Positions 11,720 to 24,800 of a DNA stretch of 64,000 nucleotides are shown in pieces; position 1 is the stretch's first letter; each line of letters opens with the position of its first letter. The position numbers were made by a program, and so were the translations under genes. The notes below the pieces were generated by a model that was given only the letters and a program-made list of their open reading frames with translations, searched no databases and had not been told where the DNA came from. The DNA is from Meandrina meandrites (Eukaryota; Cnidaria; Anthozoa; Scleractinia; Meandrinidae): assembly GCA_963693305.1 (NCBI GenBank), contig OY855903.1:23259755-23323754 (forward strand), given 5' to 3'.

Positions 11720-11912
11720 TATGTGGTCCCCAGCACTTTTTGCCCGCAGGAGTACAGTTTTGCCATTTTGCTCTATAAACCTTTTCAAGATTCCATACCA
11801 CGTATACTCTTTATTCATGAGGTATACCACATTCCTCTCCTCGATTTACTCCTTCCAGTGTTTACGTCAGTGCCTCTGTGAATTCCTCAGTCTTTAGTCA
11901 AAGGGTCGAAAA
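11720..11912 (+). repeat. Duplicated segment, copy 2
   Basis: Diverged copy of 8368-8570, again with ttttgcccgcag followed by an open frame that ends SVPL*. Its left part is displaced to 10830-10868 by the element at 10870-11719. Confidence 0.6.
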
Positions 11913-12204
11913 GGGTTTTATTAAATACAAACAATAAAAAGAAAATTTGAATGAGACTATTTACCAAATTCAAAGGTAATATCCAAGGAAATATGCAAAA
12001 TATATAACGTGTATTAAGAACAAGTCAAAACCTCAATGAGAATAAAATATAGTAAAATGTTGTTATTTATAGGAAATATAGTAATTTATTTATCGAGAAA
12101 TTAAAAGTTTGAAACTGCGACTTGCTCTGGTATTTTGATATGAATTGTGCTGGGCAACAATTGGTTTATAAAGAGTCTAGTTTCATTTGTGAGCTTTTTA
12201 GGTA

Positions 12205-12520
12205 GGCAAGTTAACCCAAGAAAAACATTATCTTTGAACATCTAAAGGAAGACAACCTTAATTTTCGGATAGAAATCAAAATAAAGCTATAAATATTGAT
12301 TTTTTTGACGACGTTCGGAAACAACTTGAAAAGTTTAGCCTTAATTTTTAAGCTGCAACCATTTCCGTCCAAGCCACCCGCAGCCAAAGATGCGTGTTAA
12401 CAGTTTTAGTGCTCTAATATAGCAATTGTTGATAATAATGGCCCATTATTTTTAGGTTTCCAGCGCCACAAATATAATTTTGTGAGTTCAAAAATTTGTT
12501 AAAATCCGTGACAAAGCCCC
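12205..12520. mobile_element. Diverged copy of the TTAA element at 57360
   Basis: It is in reverse orientation to 57360-57740. Shared blocks are aaatccgtgacaaagcccc at the right end followed by TTAA (12521-12524), a gctgcaaccattt block, and a tttgaacatctaaaggaa block. The left end has degraded. Confidence 0.55.
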
Positions 12521-12894
12521 TTAAAACACGCAAGGTCAACCAGCGGGACATTATCACAACATGGCGAAAGATTGATTTGTATAAGAAATTTTAGCAGTGT
12601 TCCAGCACATGAAGCGCGCCAGCGGAGCACCATTGTTAACAAATTTTAGCAAAGCCATCAAGCTGGAAAATTTTTTCACCCTAGCCATATATTGTCTACC
12701 AAAGTTTCACGTGATTTGCCTAACTTGCCAACGCTCACCATAGTTTACCCACCATGCGAAGTGTTCTTTTTTTCTCGCGCTATAAGCGACTGAGAATTTT
12801 TCGTGCTTATATATTCTGACTTTGCTAGTTATTACAACACGTTTTTTATTGCACTTTGCAACTGTCCTAACTAGAATGTTCCGAGTTAAATATA

Positions 12895-12899
<5 letters not shown>

Positions 12900-12925
<26 letters not shown>

Positions 12926-13172
12926 GGCGCGGATATTTTGCGAGTTGCGTAGTAAAAATACGAGCAATGAGCAAAATGTCCGCTCGTATTATATATATTG
13001 AACCATCGAATAAGTGATTTATTATTCCACTAAAAAATAAAGTTTTGTTCGGCCATTTTGTCGCTCCGTTTTCAGTTCATATTTTTGCCCTTTTCTACAG
13101 TGTAATAACGTGGCATATTTTGCGCGTTCTTTTGCTCTGATATGGTAAAATGGCGCAATAGTGGAATAATGA
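12900..13172. mobile_element. Uninterrupted copy of the hairpin plus TIR unit
   Basis: The hairpin at 12900-13014 (arms cttattcgatggttta / aaccatcgaataag) is followed by tttattattccacta ... caatagtggaataat. It is about 90% similar by eye to 10958-11490 without the inner MITE, and serves as the empty-site control for that insertion. Confidence 0.7.
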
Positions 13173-14464
13173 GCAATATTTATCATATGACCCGTACGGA
13201 CCTGCGCACTATTTCCTTGGAAAACCATATAACCTTGTGAGGGCCGTACGCCTTGATCTAGCGGGGCCGGAAAAAGCCGAACGGCCCCACTAGAAAAGCG
13301 CACGGACCAGCGACTGAGGCGAGATGGAATTTGAAACCATTGGATTCAATAATTTTGACTTCAAAATGAGCCATAGTTATTTTGAAGATTATTCCGAAAG
13401 CAAAGAATATCCGGCATGTTTAAACTTAACTTTCTGGAAATCGATGTACTTTGCAAGAGCTGAAATTTAAACAAAATATGTTCAATCTCTACAAATGATG
13501 AAGATCTGCATAAACTTAATTATTCTACCAAAACAACTCCTTACAACAGTCAGGGCCCGCACAGAGGCAGGGGCTGAGGTGGCTTTAGCAACCCCCACTT
13601 TTTTACAGTAAAAAAGAAAAAAATAATAAGAACTTAAGTAAATAAGCAACTAAAGAAAGAAACGAAATGAAAAAAAATAATTATTAAAAACAATTACTTT
13701 AAAAAGTATTTCATTTGAACGCCTTTCCAGAAGCTGGCCATAAATTGCGTTCTTAATTTAGTTCCATATCGGTAAATCCAGTAACGAGTGCATCTGGTGA
13801 ACAATCATTCAGTTTCCACCACCCGAACAATGAAAATTTTGCTCAACAGTGACACGAGAGATTCAACAACCTGACAATGATAAAACAGTCGTGAGAATGA
13901 CTTTTTTGACAGATCGTAGCAATAACAGAAGGGAAAACTTCGGCATCTTTAAAGAATTTAATATACACTAAAATTTTAGTTGTTGATAAACACCGTTTAC
14001 ACCGTTGAGCTTAGGTATAGCAAAACTCGTTGGATTTCTGGTTTGTATAGGCTTATGGCAGTAGTACTGGAGTAAATTTTATTGTTTTAAGCAGGATTTG
14101 GTAGTGAATCTATAGGTCCTATTCTGAATGTTTAGTATACTTATACTGTAAAACATTACAATAATATAGCGACGCTGATACTACGTGAAAAGTAACTATT
14201 CGAGACACCAACACGACCGGAACCGACAAAGCAGGGTTGTAATCGGGGACAGCTGTTTCGTCCTTTTTGGAACTCATCAGCGCGGTGCAGCAAATCTAAA
14301 TAAATTGCAAAAAATCTCTTGTGCCCCTATGTTAGCAGCATTTTTGTTTGCGGTACGGTCCCTTGCTGTTTTAAGTTGTTAAAACCTCGCGCTTTAAGCA
14401 CTGAACGTTTGTATCTATACACTGTTTGTTACTTTTAAATCCACCTCCCGGTATCTGAGAGCAT
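13173..14464. other. No gene recognised
   Basis: Contains a short GC-rich palindrome (ggggccg...cggcccc, 13261-13287). The rest is AT-rich with no supportable exon. Confidence 0.4.
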
Positions 14465-14468
14465 TTAA

Positions 14469-15088
14469 GACGGAATCCGCCAGGACTTAGAGTAGTTGTT
14501 GGACAAAATTATGTACCAAAACTATTTACACCTTATTGCAAGCTTTTATGTTACTGCTTCGAATATCTTATCAAAAGAAATCTTGTCTAACAACACCAAT
14601 CATCGAAAACCAATTTCGAAGTTCCACTGAATTCCACTAAATCGCTTAAAAGACGTGAGATTTTGCCTATAGCTTGTCAACTTTGAATTTCATTTCTCAG
14701 CCTCTGATAAGAAATTGTTGTACCAAAATTGTTTACACCTTATTGCAAACTTTTGTGTCACTGCTTCAAATATCTTATCAAAAGAAATATCTCCTAACAA
14801 CACCAAACATCGAAATCAAATTTCAAAGTTCCACTGAATTCTACTGAATCGCTTTAAGACGATTTTACAAAATGGCTACACTTGAGATTTTGCTTATAAC
14901 TTGTAAACTTTGAAATTCATTTTGTCAGACTCTGATAAGAAATTATTGCTGGTGTTATCACTGATAATTACTTACATTTTTACCTTTTATTTAGGGTAGA
15001 AAATAACGCAATAGGATTTAAATTATTCTGGTTCTCGATTTTTGTCCAACTTAAATAAATATTACTCGACTTCCTGGTGGATTCCGTC
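14469..15088. mobile_element. TTAA-flanked MITE with internal 207-bp duplication
   Basis: It starts gacggaatccgccagga after TTAA (14465-14468) and ends tcctggtggattccgtc before TTAA (15089-15092). Inside, a unit beginning gtaccaaaa...tttacaccttattgc repeats at 14513 and 14720, a 207-bp period in two copies. TTAA duplications are characteristic of piggyBac-type insertion. No coding capacity. Confidence 0.75.
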
Positions 15089-15129
15089 TTAAAACACAAA
15101 TTTTCCCAGTTGAGCATGCCTCTCCCACT

Positions 15130-15194
15130 CCCCCCCCCCCCCCCCCTAAGTTGGCTAACGATTACACATTTACGTTTAAGCCCCCCCCCCCGCC
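15130..15194. repeat. Two C-tracts
   Basis: Runs of about 16 C (15129-15147) and 10 C (15181-15190) separated by ordinary sequence. Such tracts commonly change length and may be sequencing-sensitive. Confidence 0.8.
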
Positions 15195-17059
15195 CCACTC
15201 AAAATCATGCTGCGCGGGCCCTGAACATCGATAAAATCGAAATGAAAGCGGCCATAACAATTACATACTCGGACATAAATGTATTCTGTGGTTTCTCAAT
15301 AAAACCGTAGTCATTGATCAACATTGAAGAAAAAAAAGAATGCCAAGCAAATTGATTTTGCTGAGCTGGAAAATGGTCGAAAATCTTCAGCTGTGTAATT
15401 CTTCAATAATAACAATTCAAAGAAAATGCGATTACATGTAAGCTTATGTTTACGACTAACCTTACACGGTGTTCCACTAGTTCTCACGAAGCATTTTAAC
15501 CACTAACTGGAAGATGACCGTAATAAGAGTTCAACATAATCGAGGAACAAACGAATTCAATAAATGACAACAGGCAGCAACGACAGACGTTTAGAATCCT
15601 CAGTGGTAAAGAAAACAACTTGAAGCCGAAGCCCGCGGAAGGGAAACGAAGCGAAGCAAAATTCTCAGCTGCTTGTACAATCCTATTCCAACATGTAACT
15701 GTCCCCTTAAATTTGTTGTTTTTAAGATCCAAAATCCTTCTTGGTTGAAAATTAATCAATCCTGTCTTTCAAAATAAGTATTAGGATGAATTTCGGCTCA
15801 GAAGAAACGTCGCTTTGTTATTCAGTTCAGTCTTAATAGCTTGAACGTTGTGCAAATTCTTTGTCATAGTCCTTCTGAAACGTTTCCTTTGAAATTTCTG
15901 CTAACGACAGTCATGTACGAAGAATTTGGCTGGGTTGAAACCTCCTTGGAATGAAGCTAAAACTCGAATTAAGATTTGGTCGTAATTTTGACAATTTTAA
16001 CATAAGTTTGAATACTCTGTGCGCACTGCAGTTCAAATGCACTTCCCTGGCTTCCCCAAAAACATCACGGGCTTCTCAAAATGCGCGCGAAACGGGCAGC
16101 AGCGTCTGCATCCACGAATGGAAAAAAAATAAAAAAGAAAGAAAATTAGTGGTCATATGATAAAATGCTTATTGACTGATGGGAAAATATTTGGCTCTCG
16201 GTTTTCCCGTCTGGCCCTCCCACTCAGTCAATAAGTACATAGTATAAACTTATTTTTCTTTACATTGATACTCCGTGCCAAACCACTATTTCAGTAAACA
16301 GGGGGGCTTTAATTTTCTTTGAAAATGCAACTACGACACAAAGTATTTTCTTCAATTGCCAGCCTTTTACAAGAACATTCTCAAATTCTTTCAAGAATGA
16401 AAAATATTTTAGGGTTACGACCAAGCAAGTGATTTAGTATTATACAATACAGTTACAAAGAAATTCAAGTAGATCAAATAGACCTTTCATTCCAGGAATT
16501 TAAAGGAAAATTTTCATGCAACACCAACTTCCTCCAATATTTTCAGATCATTAGTGCCATACCTGACCCGTTACGGTTGAAAGCGATACAAATAGAATCA
16601 ATTTTCACTTTAACATAAATAATTTCACATTCAACTTTGATAAAGCCAAATCAAGAGACTTCTGCAACTTCTGTAAACTTTTCACTGATAAAACCCACAT
16701 TGGAGGTCAGACCGGTTCTAAAAGATGGAGCGAAATATTTTCTTTGAATGATGAACATTAGGCAGAGATATTTAAGTCAATACGAAAACTTTGCAAAGAA
16801 ACAAAACTAAAAGAATTTTTATTTTAACTTTATTCAAAGAATCGTGGTGACAAAGAGAGAACTATTCGAATATGTTATTAAAACTGACGACGAATGCTGC
16901 TTTTTCGTTGAAAGACTCAATTGATCCCGGGCAATTGATCACACCTTTATTCACTGCTCCTTTACGAAATCACTGATACAAATAGTAATTCTGTGATTTA
17001 ATACAACGTACAATTCACAGATCTGTTCAACTATGGAGGAACTTTTATTTGGAATTACC
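15195..17059. other. No gene recognised
   Basis: AT-rich intergenic sequence. Around 16158-16240 the pair cttattgactgatggg / cccactcagtcaataag forms a small inverted repeat. Confidence 0.4.
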
Positions 17060-17067
17060 TCTAACTT

Positions 17068-17600
17068 AAGGTCATTGCCCTGTATTTGCACTGCGCATCC
17101 TTACTGCGCAGAATTTTTCGCGTAATTTAAAAGCGCGCGCACATAAACAAAATGGCGGCTTTTTTCTTTGCAGCTTAGCCCGCGAGAGAAATAAATCGTC
17201 GTTTTCTCGTAAACGAGTATGGTGACCTATCAATGTTTTCACGTATTTTGGGTGTAACTATCAAACTCTTTCTATAAAATGAAAACAGAACAATTTCTAT
17301 GTTTGAATAAAGATGATCACCGGAAACGTGTACCTTGCCAGTACTCGCAAAGAAATTATTAAGGAATTATGTGGTATATACAAGATCTTCCTGCTCCTAA
17401 ACGAATGTGCCGACCCCCCTTTTCTATTTCAAAATTTAAGTTCCTTTACCTCAGTATTGCATTGCGCATCCTTTCTGCGCAGAATTTTACGCGTGATTAG
17501 CGCGCGCACATGAACAAAATGGCGGCTTTTTTCTATACGGCTTGGCTCGCGAGAGAGATATATCATCGTTTTCTCATAAACAAGCATGGTGACCTATATG
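17068..17600. repeat. Direct repeat pair, ~150 bp units
   Basis: The unit tgcgcatcctt...ctgcgcagaatttt...gcgcgcaca...aacaaaatggcggctttttt...atggtgacctat occurs at about 17090-17235 and again at 17460-17600. A short third echo (ctctcttgcgagcatggtgacctatc) lies at 17994-18019. The units contain gcgcgc islands unlike their surroundings. Confidence 0.65.
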
Positions 17601-18914
17601 TTTTATCGCAGAATTTTAATGCGCAAATTGTCCTCTTTAAGCTGGACAATTTAAAAAAAAATCATCGGGGAGAAAAAAAGATATAGCTAAATGCCTGCAT
17701 AAAATCGTTACTCGAGGACGCAAATGATGACCTTGAAAACAACGGCCCGAGGAACGTTTTGATTTTTTCCATAAGATATATATAGCATCCGTTTCGATTT
17801 GTTTGACTTTTTCCATAAGATATATATAGCATTTTTCCTTATGCTAGGGATTTCTACCCATCAACTTTTTCTTAAGTATTGCTTTAATAAACTTTGCTTC
17901 CAGCTACCGTAAAATGTATTGTGGACTGATGAAATAACGCGCGCGATTAGTACAAGAACAGGCATAAATGATGTAAGATTGGCCCATTATATCTCTCTTG
18001 CGAGCATGGTGACCTATCTTTTTTATTGCATTTTTCGAAATAGTATTTGGTAGGGAACATTCTGAGAAAGTTTCAAAAAAATCGATCGGGCAATTTTCTT
18101 TCTGAGGAATCACCTTAAGGTAACCAACCAGTTGGCAAAGTTTGGTTGCAAACATATGTTCAGTTCTATTTCGAGGGAACGAATAATTTCAACTACATCA
18201 CACTATTCATGCGCTATTATATCTATCTGTAGTTGCAAACTAAATAGCAAGCCTATTGCTGGGGGGGGGGCTTTAATTTTGTGAATGCAGTACAATAAAG
18301 ATACCTAATCGAAACACTGTTAATAACCAACACTTGGAAAACAATAATGGGTAAAATGTCTTAACTCTCCTCAATTTGAGGTGCACCTGCCAACAACATT
18401 GAAAAAGCAGTCATAGTCAGGCTAAAATTACTCTTTACCTTCTTCCCTTTTGCTTTTGTTTCCCAAAAATCGATGATAAATCAATTAAATGTAATTTGCT
18501 TGATAATAATTTTTTTGTATTATCAATGCTCTATTATAGCTATTACTGTGAATTAAACAACAAGCCTATTGTCCTTCATATCTCTTTCAATGCATAAGAA
18601 TAAAGATACTTTAAACACTAAACAACTGCAAAATATCTACTACAATGTAAACAGCACTTAATGTACAATGTATTGTAATGAAAAAGTGTACGTGTAACGA
18701 TAAAAAAAACACAAAAATATATTTTTTATTAGGGACTTGCTATGAGTAAAGTTATACAGCGATTTTTACATTCCAGAAGGCTAGTTTTTCGAAAGATTTT
18801 TCTGGTTGCCTATCCGAGCGGGCAAGATGGGCCTGTCTTTTCCGCTCTGGATTTCTCGTGTCGGTCACGAAAGAAAAAAAGTTCTCTTTTCGGCCATATA
18901 ATAAATCCAGACCT
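17601..18914. other. No gene recognised
   Basis: The phrase ccataagatatatatagca is repeated at 17770 and 17813, and a G-tract occurs at 18260-18269. No exon is supported. Confidence 0.4.
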
Positions 18915-19073
18915 TTATTGACCAGGCTTGTTCGGCCACAATAGCTGGATATTGGCCACGCTCCGTTTTTGCGTTTTTATTGACCTCGACCTCGTCCCGG
19001 GCCATGAGAACGCTGGAGAGAACTGGCCAATATCCACGCAGCCATCTTTTCCTCACGCTTGGTCAATAACACA
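18915..19073. repeat. Short inverted-repeat element
   Basis: Ends ttattgaccaggcttg and cgcttggtcaataac are inverted, and inner segments (gctggatattggcc / ggccaatatccacgc) are also inverted. The stem is imperfect and the centre GC-richer. Confidence 0.55.
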
Positions 19074-19352
19074 TACTTCTTACACGTTAGCAGAGGATTG
19101 CGTGAGACAATTAACGTACCTCTTTCTTTCGTAAATTGCATATATATTTTTCGGTGAATTTTCAAAGAACCGTTGTATTGTTTTGGGAAACGGGAACCCT
19201 TTACTTTTGTTGACGGATACTAATTTAAGCGATTTTTTCTGGCGCGATTTTGCGACTATTTTTTTTAAAAGAAAACTAGCGATATCCATTTCAACATAAT
19301 CATAATTAAGAATCTAACTAAGAAAGAAAAAAAAAAACCAAGTGTTTGTTAA

Positions 19353-19762
19353 GGCGGGGGTACACCTGAAGCCACTGCTTAACTTCTGTTTATTGCAAAT
19401 ATCTCGCTCCCGTTTCAAGCATTCCCAAAACCCTTAGCTCATCTCACAAAGCTATGTTTAGCGGTCTTTAGCGGTATTTTGTAAATTTTTGGGTGATTTT
19501 TGGGGATGTTTGGGAAGAGATATTTTTTCTCAAAGGATTAGTAAAATTTGGAGAAATAAGAAATATAAAAGATTTAATGTGATTTGAAAATTAGAATTTG
19601 AAGTTAAAAATTAGTAGATGGACACCCAAATAGTTCCCTGAGAACCTGGGGTGCTCTTGCGTTTGGGTCAACTGTCTGTTGGTGTTCCAAAAATTATTTT
19701 CTTTCTTCTATCCCTTCTTTAACCCTCTTAAAATTTCACTCAAATTCACGTATACCCCCACC
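19353..19762. mobile_element. TTAA-flanked MITE
   Basis: It begins ggcgggggtacacctg after TTAA (19349-19352) and ends cgtatacccccacc before TTAA (19763-19766). The internal segment tgcaaatatctcgctcccgt resembles 21597-21615 (tgcgaatatctcgttcgca), hinting at a relative at about 21550-21740. No coding capacity. Confidence 0.65.
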
Positions 19763-20662
19763 TTAAATGAACCGTGACTTGAAACTGAGCGAACATCATC
19801 ATTGCCAGAAAGTACAGATTAATTGAAAATGTCAGAAAACAGGTGAAATAAAATGTGTACGCATCTTTCGTTAAATTTCTAGTTGACAAGAAGACTAGAA
19901 CTGCTGGTTGAAATATTGGCCAATAAATTTTGCCCCTCTGCAGTATTACCAGCCTTGCAATCCATTTAGTTTCATTTGCATTTAATGCAACGTCTGGTAG
20001 GAGCATTTCTTGCCCTTCTTGAGCATGAGATTCGAAAGCGATCCGGCAACAAACAAGCCAAGTAGTTTTTCTTTTTGAAAATTGTTTATAATGGTCACAT
20101 TCAAGATCCTACTGCGTACATTACAAAATAGGCCCTTTCCTAGTTTTTTTTTTTTAAAAAAGTGCACTTTGTGACCGCTGCCATTAAACTCTGGAGACAC
20201 TACCTGCTAACGTAAGAAATGTCTGCCCAACTGACACATTATAACTCCTATTTAAACATTGCTGTTTAGAGAAGCTTTTTAATATATTCCGGCCTAGATT
20301 TAGATATATTATTGATTTTTAATATAAATGCAATTATTATGATGATAATCGATGAAGCCGAAGGCCGAATCAACTATGACCTCAGAAATCGAGAGCGAAG
20401 AATTTTATTGTTTTAGCTAAATTCTAACTCATTTTCCTTGAAATAGTTTTTCTACAATACACTTTCTGGTGGCTCGTGATGGTTTAGATACTCCTGTCTT
20501 TCGCGTTCTGTTGCAGCGACACCAATAACGTTGAAGTTAAACGTTAAGTACAATTTTGTAAACGAACGAATTGAACGAATTGAAGTCAGTGACGTCAAAA
20601 TTCATTGCCATGGCATCGACATACCTTACCTTACCCTTTGAGGCTAATACCTTAAAACCAAG

Positions 20663-21091
20663 ATGGTGAAATCCCCTGAGGATACCATTTTCGATTTTTA
20701 TTTGCGTGGGAATTTTTTTTTTTGCGATTTGCAGATTGTGGCGGATAGCGAGCGAGCAGGGCATGGGTTTCTGCAGGGGAGGCAGCGTAAAACTCGCGCG
20801 TATGTGCCAAGGAAACGAGCCGCAGATGCGACGAAAAACCCCCTGTGGAAAACAGCCAAAAGGGAGCTAAAATTCTGTGTGGAAATCGTTTCTTTTCAGG
20901 ACACTAAAACGTATTTAAACACTAGCCAGCTTTCGTTGCGTCGATTTTGGTCGCAAAAAGTCGAAGAGGAAGAAGAAGAAGAAGAAGAAGAAGGTTGCTC
21001 TGCACACGATAACAGTGCTGTCGTGTCTATCGATTCCAGCTGTACAAAAGGAAAACATCACAGCAAACGATCAGAACCACGTGAGCAATAG
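20663..21091 (+). CDS. Unrecognised ORF with poly-Glu tract
   Basis: A 142-codon frame from ATG (context aagATGG) with a basic middle (residues about 40-67), a run of ten Glu from (GAAGAG)n, and a Ser/Lys-rich end. The acidic run comes from a microsatellite. A good donor-like cac|gtgagc lies just before the stop, so the frame could be a first exon. Directly upstream (20510-20620) is a relative of the 52468-53040 element, so it may be repeat-derived. No family recognised. Confidence 0.25.
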   Translation: MVKSPEDTIFDFYLRGNFFFCDLQIVADSERAGHGFLQGRQRKTRAYVPRKRAADATKNPLWKTAKRELKFCVEIVSFQDTKTYLNTSQLSLRRFWSQKVEEEEEEEEEEGCSAHDNSAVVSIDSSCTKGKHHSKRSEPREQ

Positions 21092-23350
21092 TCTTTATTA
21101 ATTAATCCATGTCGTCAAATATTGTGGTGTTACTGTGCTCAGACCATAGTCTGTAGCCCAGCCCATGGCCCGCGTTTTATACCCCATAGGATATATCGAG
21201 TCACCCGAGTCGGTAAAGTCCGCAGTCCTCCCTTTTCCTATTATTTCCTGGTTGGCGACCGCGTGAAACCTGGCATCGAGACTCAAACTCAAGGAACAAG
21301 ACAAGATGGCGGATTCATAAATGACTTTGACGTCTTTCTTTAATGAATTTTTAGCGTCTGACACGCTTTGTTGGGTGAGAGAGACAAGAAAGCGGTATAT
21401 TTGAGGAGATGCTTGTTTTATTTAAAAGGACAGTTTGCTGTGTTAATGCGGTGATCGATGAAACAAGATTTCCCTACAATTTGTGGTGACCCTGTGGTGA
21501 GTATAATATTAAAATGATAGCATGACAGCACACTCATTTATGGCGGGTTTTAACCTAAAGGCAGTTTTTTTCGCCGCTAAACTTGGGTTTAATGCGAATA
21601 TCTCGTTCGCATTTTAAGCAATCCAAAGCACCATGCATGTTTGTTAGTAAGATTTTAGTCACTTTTGGGATTGTTTTGTGAATTGGGAGGTGGCAGTTGG
21701 TATTAAAATTTAGAGAAATAGGAACTATTGATTAGAATTGAAAGTTGAATTAGTACTATGCCTTCCAACCTTTCCCAAGTCAAAGGGTGTGAGTACCATC
21801 TCCACATTTCTGTATTTGTTTCGACCTTTTTCGGAGATTTCCGAAGATGTCCTGATTACTTCCGAGCATTGCCGAAGGGCTCCGAAGATGTTCTGACGAC
21901 TTTCAAATGTTGCTGATGTGCGTGACATCAACCTAAACGCGAATAACGATGCTCCTTTTCTGCATTATTTTTCGTCAAAATTGAACTGAATTTACATTTA
22001 ATGGGTTTTAAGAGTAAAAAATCTTGTCAGTCAGGCATGAGAAATTGACCCTTATGCGTGAGATTGATATTTTGGATCGGTAGGCGTGAGACTTGCGCAT
22101 GATGCATGAGAGTTGGCAGGTCTAAGATAGACTGATACCAAAACCCTGGTGTGCTCTTGTTTAATTTCCATGACTACCACCCACCCCCACCCCCACCCCC
22201 CCCCCCCCCCAACCCCCTCCAGATATGTCCAGGATTGAACGCTAATGAAATGCACACTCTTTATAAGAAGCATCACAAAGTGTCCTCATTGATAAAAGTT
22301 TGCCAAAACACACATAATTCTGTCAAATATGAAGTAGTATGAAATTAGCCAATAACCCAGTCATATATGAAATACTTGCTGAACAATACCTGTGTTCAAT
22401 CCTGGACATAAGTGACCCCCTCTGCATGTTGCTTATTGTGCCAGCAGGCTCTCTTTGGAGCAAATGTGAGTGGCAAAGCCATGAGTTTTGGTGTGTAATT
22501 AAGCAATGAAAAATTTCAAAAATTTTTATTTCGGCCTCTAGGTCAAAAAGAAAACTAGCAAAAGATTAGCACTGCACTTGAGCAAGTTCTGTTTCCATGT
22601 TAAATAAAAAAAGGAACTGGTAGATCTGGTCTCATAACAATCAATAATTTATTCAAAGTGTAAAATTACGATTAAGGCAGTGGAGAAGAAGAAGCAATCA
22701 TGATGTGCAAACAGATTGGTGTAGAATGTGTTATAAATTATATAGTTTGTCCAGCCATGAGTGTAATCTGTGTTTCCTAAAAATCAGGAGTTTGTGCAGG
22801 GCTTTTCAACCAAATTAAAGGGGCAACGAATGGCAATGCAGAGGTTGGGACTGGTAGCCCCTCCACTTGAAGTGAGCATCAGATACAGACTACAGTTTCA
22901 ACACTGACCAGGAGTTCTTCAAACAGTGCTGCGACGCGATATAGCAGTAAATAAAACTGCGGAAGCATCTATTCCTTCCAGGTGGCTGTTCCTGTTCTTG
23001 TTTTAGTTGCAGTAGATGATTTGATTCAATCGCAAGTTTACGAAATGCTTCCTGAAAGAAATGCATGTTTTAATTCCTGGACACATAATTCCCAAGATTA
23101 ATTGATTTGCATTTGATATCAACGCTGGTTTATCTCATGTTAATTGAGCCTGTCAGTTTTGAACAATCAGAATGTTGCATCCATGGATGAATGCACTGTA
23201 TTAAAAATTCAATGGCTTTTGTGCAGGCTTTCATTTCTTTTTGCTCATGGGCTTTTGCTTCTCTCACATACTCAGTGGCTCGCTCAAGCACTGTCCCCAA
23301 AACTTGTGGCCACCCAAAGAAAGCCTGTTCTAATGTTGCTCATTAGAATC
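21092..23350. other. No gene recognised
   Basis: Contains a C-rich tract (22178-22216) and a diverged relative of the 19353 MITE (about 21550-21740). Long frames here are compositional. Confidence 0.4.
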
Positions 23351-24532
23351 AATAATTTAGGGACTAGTCATAAAGTACAGGGGTGGTGGGGGAATGGGCT
23401 GGAAAAAACCATTTTTACAAGGCTATTTTTATGTGACCCACCCTCATATTTTTTGGGAATAATTCATGGCCCACCCATATTTTGGAGGTAAAAAATGAAA
23501 TGACCCACCCCAGGCCTGTGTATATATTTGTCAGAGTAGTGAACAAGCATGATTATCAGGAAGGAAGATTAAAGGAAGACATATGCACTATGGTTTTTTT
23601 ATAATGTGAAAACATACAACTTCCTCCAGGATCATTAACAACCTTTGGGCAAGCTGTAGCCATGATGTTCTAGCCTAAAAGTCATTTTTACTAGACACTC
23701 CCCTCCCCCCCTCCTTCCTTAAAAATATCCTTGTTAAAAAATCCTTTCCTAAAAAAATCTTTCACTTGCCTGGCTGGCAAGTGAAAGATAAAATCATTTA
23801 CTCAACTCAATTTTATGTCAAGTACAAAAATAGAGTTATCTTGGTTAATTTGCTGTGGAGACCAGTGAAACATGGGAGACTAATAGTTCTACAGGTGACA
23901 CACCTAAGGTTATAATAAAATTCTGTTACTTTGGCAACTCACTCTTTGATCTGTTTTTGATATTGTAGTAATTCTTACCTCAGTAAAATGAAACCAGGCC
24001 AAGATTGCTACGTAACCAATTTATATGCTTGCCAGATCATGTCTACAGTATGAGGCATCATTGGCAATATCATCAAAATGGAAGGCTAAAATTGGCCAGA
24101 GAAGTCATTAGCACCTGGGGGACTGGAACCAGTATGTTGCTATGGTAACAAAATTGTTAAGCTTGTATCATAAAACACAATTAGTAGAGTGCGACTACTA
24201 CCTATGAATCAAACATTTCTGTTACAAATTGGTTGAGATATCTCTATCTTTAAATTTGAACAAAATTTGGCAGAGTTTAAGACATCATCACTTAACTATT
24301 TTGTATATTTTTAAAGCTTGAATATCTTCTGAAAGAAAATAGATATTTGAAAATAGTAAACAGCACTTTTCTTCCCACACAGACTTCTTAGATTGGACAA
24401 ATGCGAATTTCATCATAGTAGCGCTTGAGTGATGCATGACTTTTGCTAATCCACCCTTTTACATACATGAAAGCAGTGACTAACCCACCTTATTTTTCCA
24501 GCCCATTCCCACCACTGCTTTATAACTGGTCC
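23351..24532. mobile_element. Non-autonomous TIR element (~1.2 kb)
   Basis: The left end ggactagtcataaagtac then gggaatgggctggaaaaa is mirrored at the right end by ttccagcccattccc ... gctttataactggtcc. The match is about 45 bp with mismatches. Inside, gacccaccc motifs recur. No transposase frame. A target duplication was not resolved. Confidence 0.65.
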
Positions 24533-24589
24533 GCTACTGCTTTTTGCCAATAATAAGGTTATATGATTTCCTTGGGTGACAATTGCAAT

Positions 24590-24800
24590 TGATGGTATGG
24601 GCTTGGGTCCAATAGATAGTGTGCTGGACTTCAGGCTGAGCGGTTTGAGTTCAAGCCCTGGCCTGCAGGGTGCTGCATTGTGTTCTTGGGCAAGTAACTT
24701 TATTCTCATTGTGCCTTTCTCGACCTGGGTGTATAAATGGGTTCATGTACCTGGGAACTTAATGCTGGGAGTAAATATGTTAACTTGATTATAAAGTGGT
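24590..24800 (+). mobile_element. Degenerate tRNA-derived SINE copy
   Basis: It retains gtgctggact...gagttcaagccctggcc, ttgtgttcttgggcaag, tgtataaatgggt and atgctgggagtaa, in the same order as the copy at 47783 but heavily diverged. The 3' part is absent. Confidence 0.65.

Noticed and set aside
22151..22342. Proline-rich ORF (and its glycine-rich mirror)
   Set aside because: Produced by a C-tract and cccacc simple sequence.
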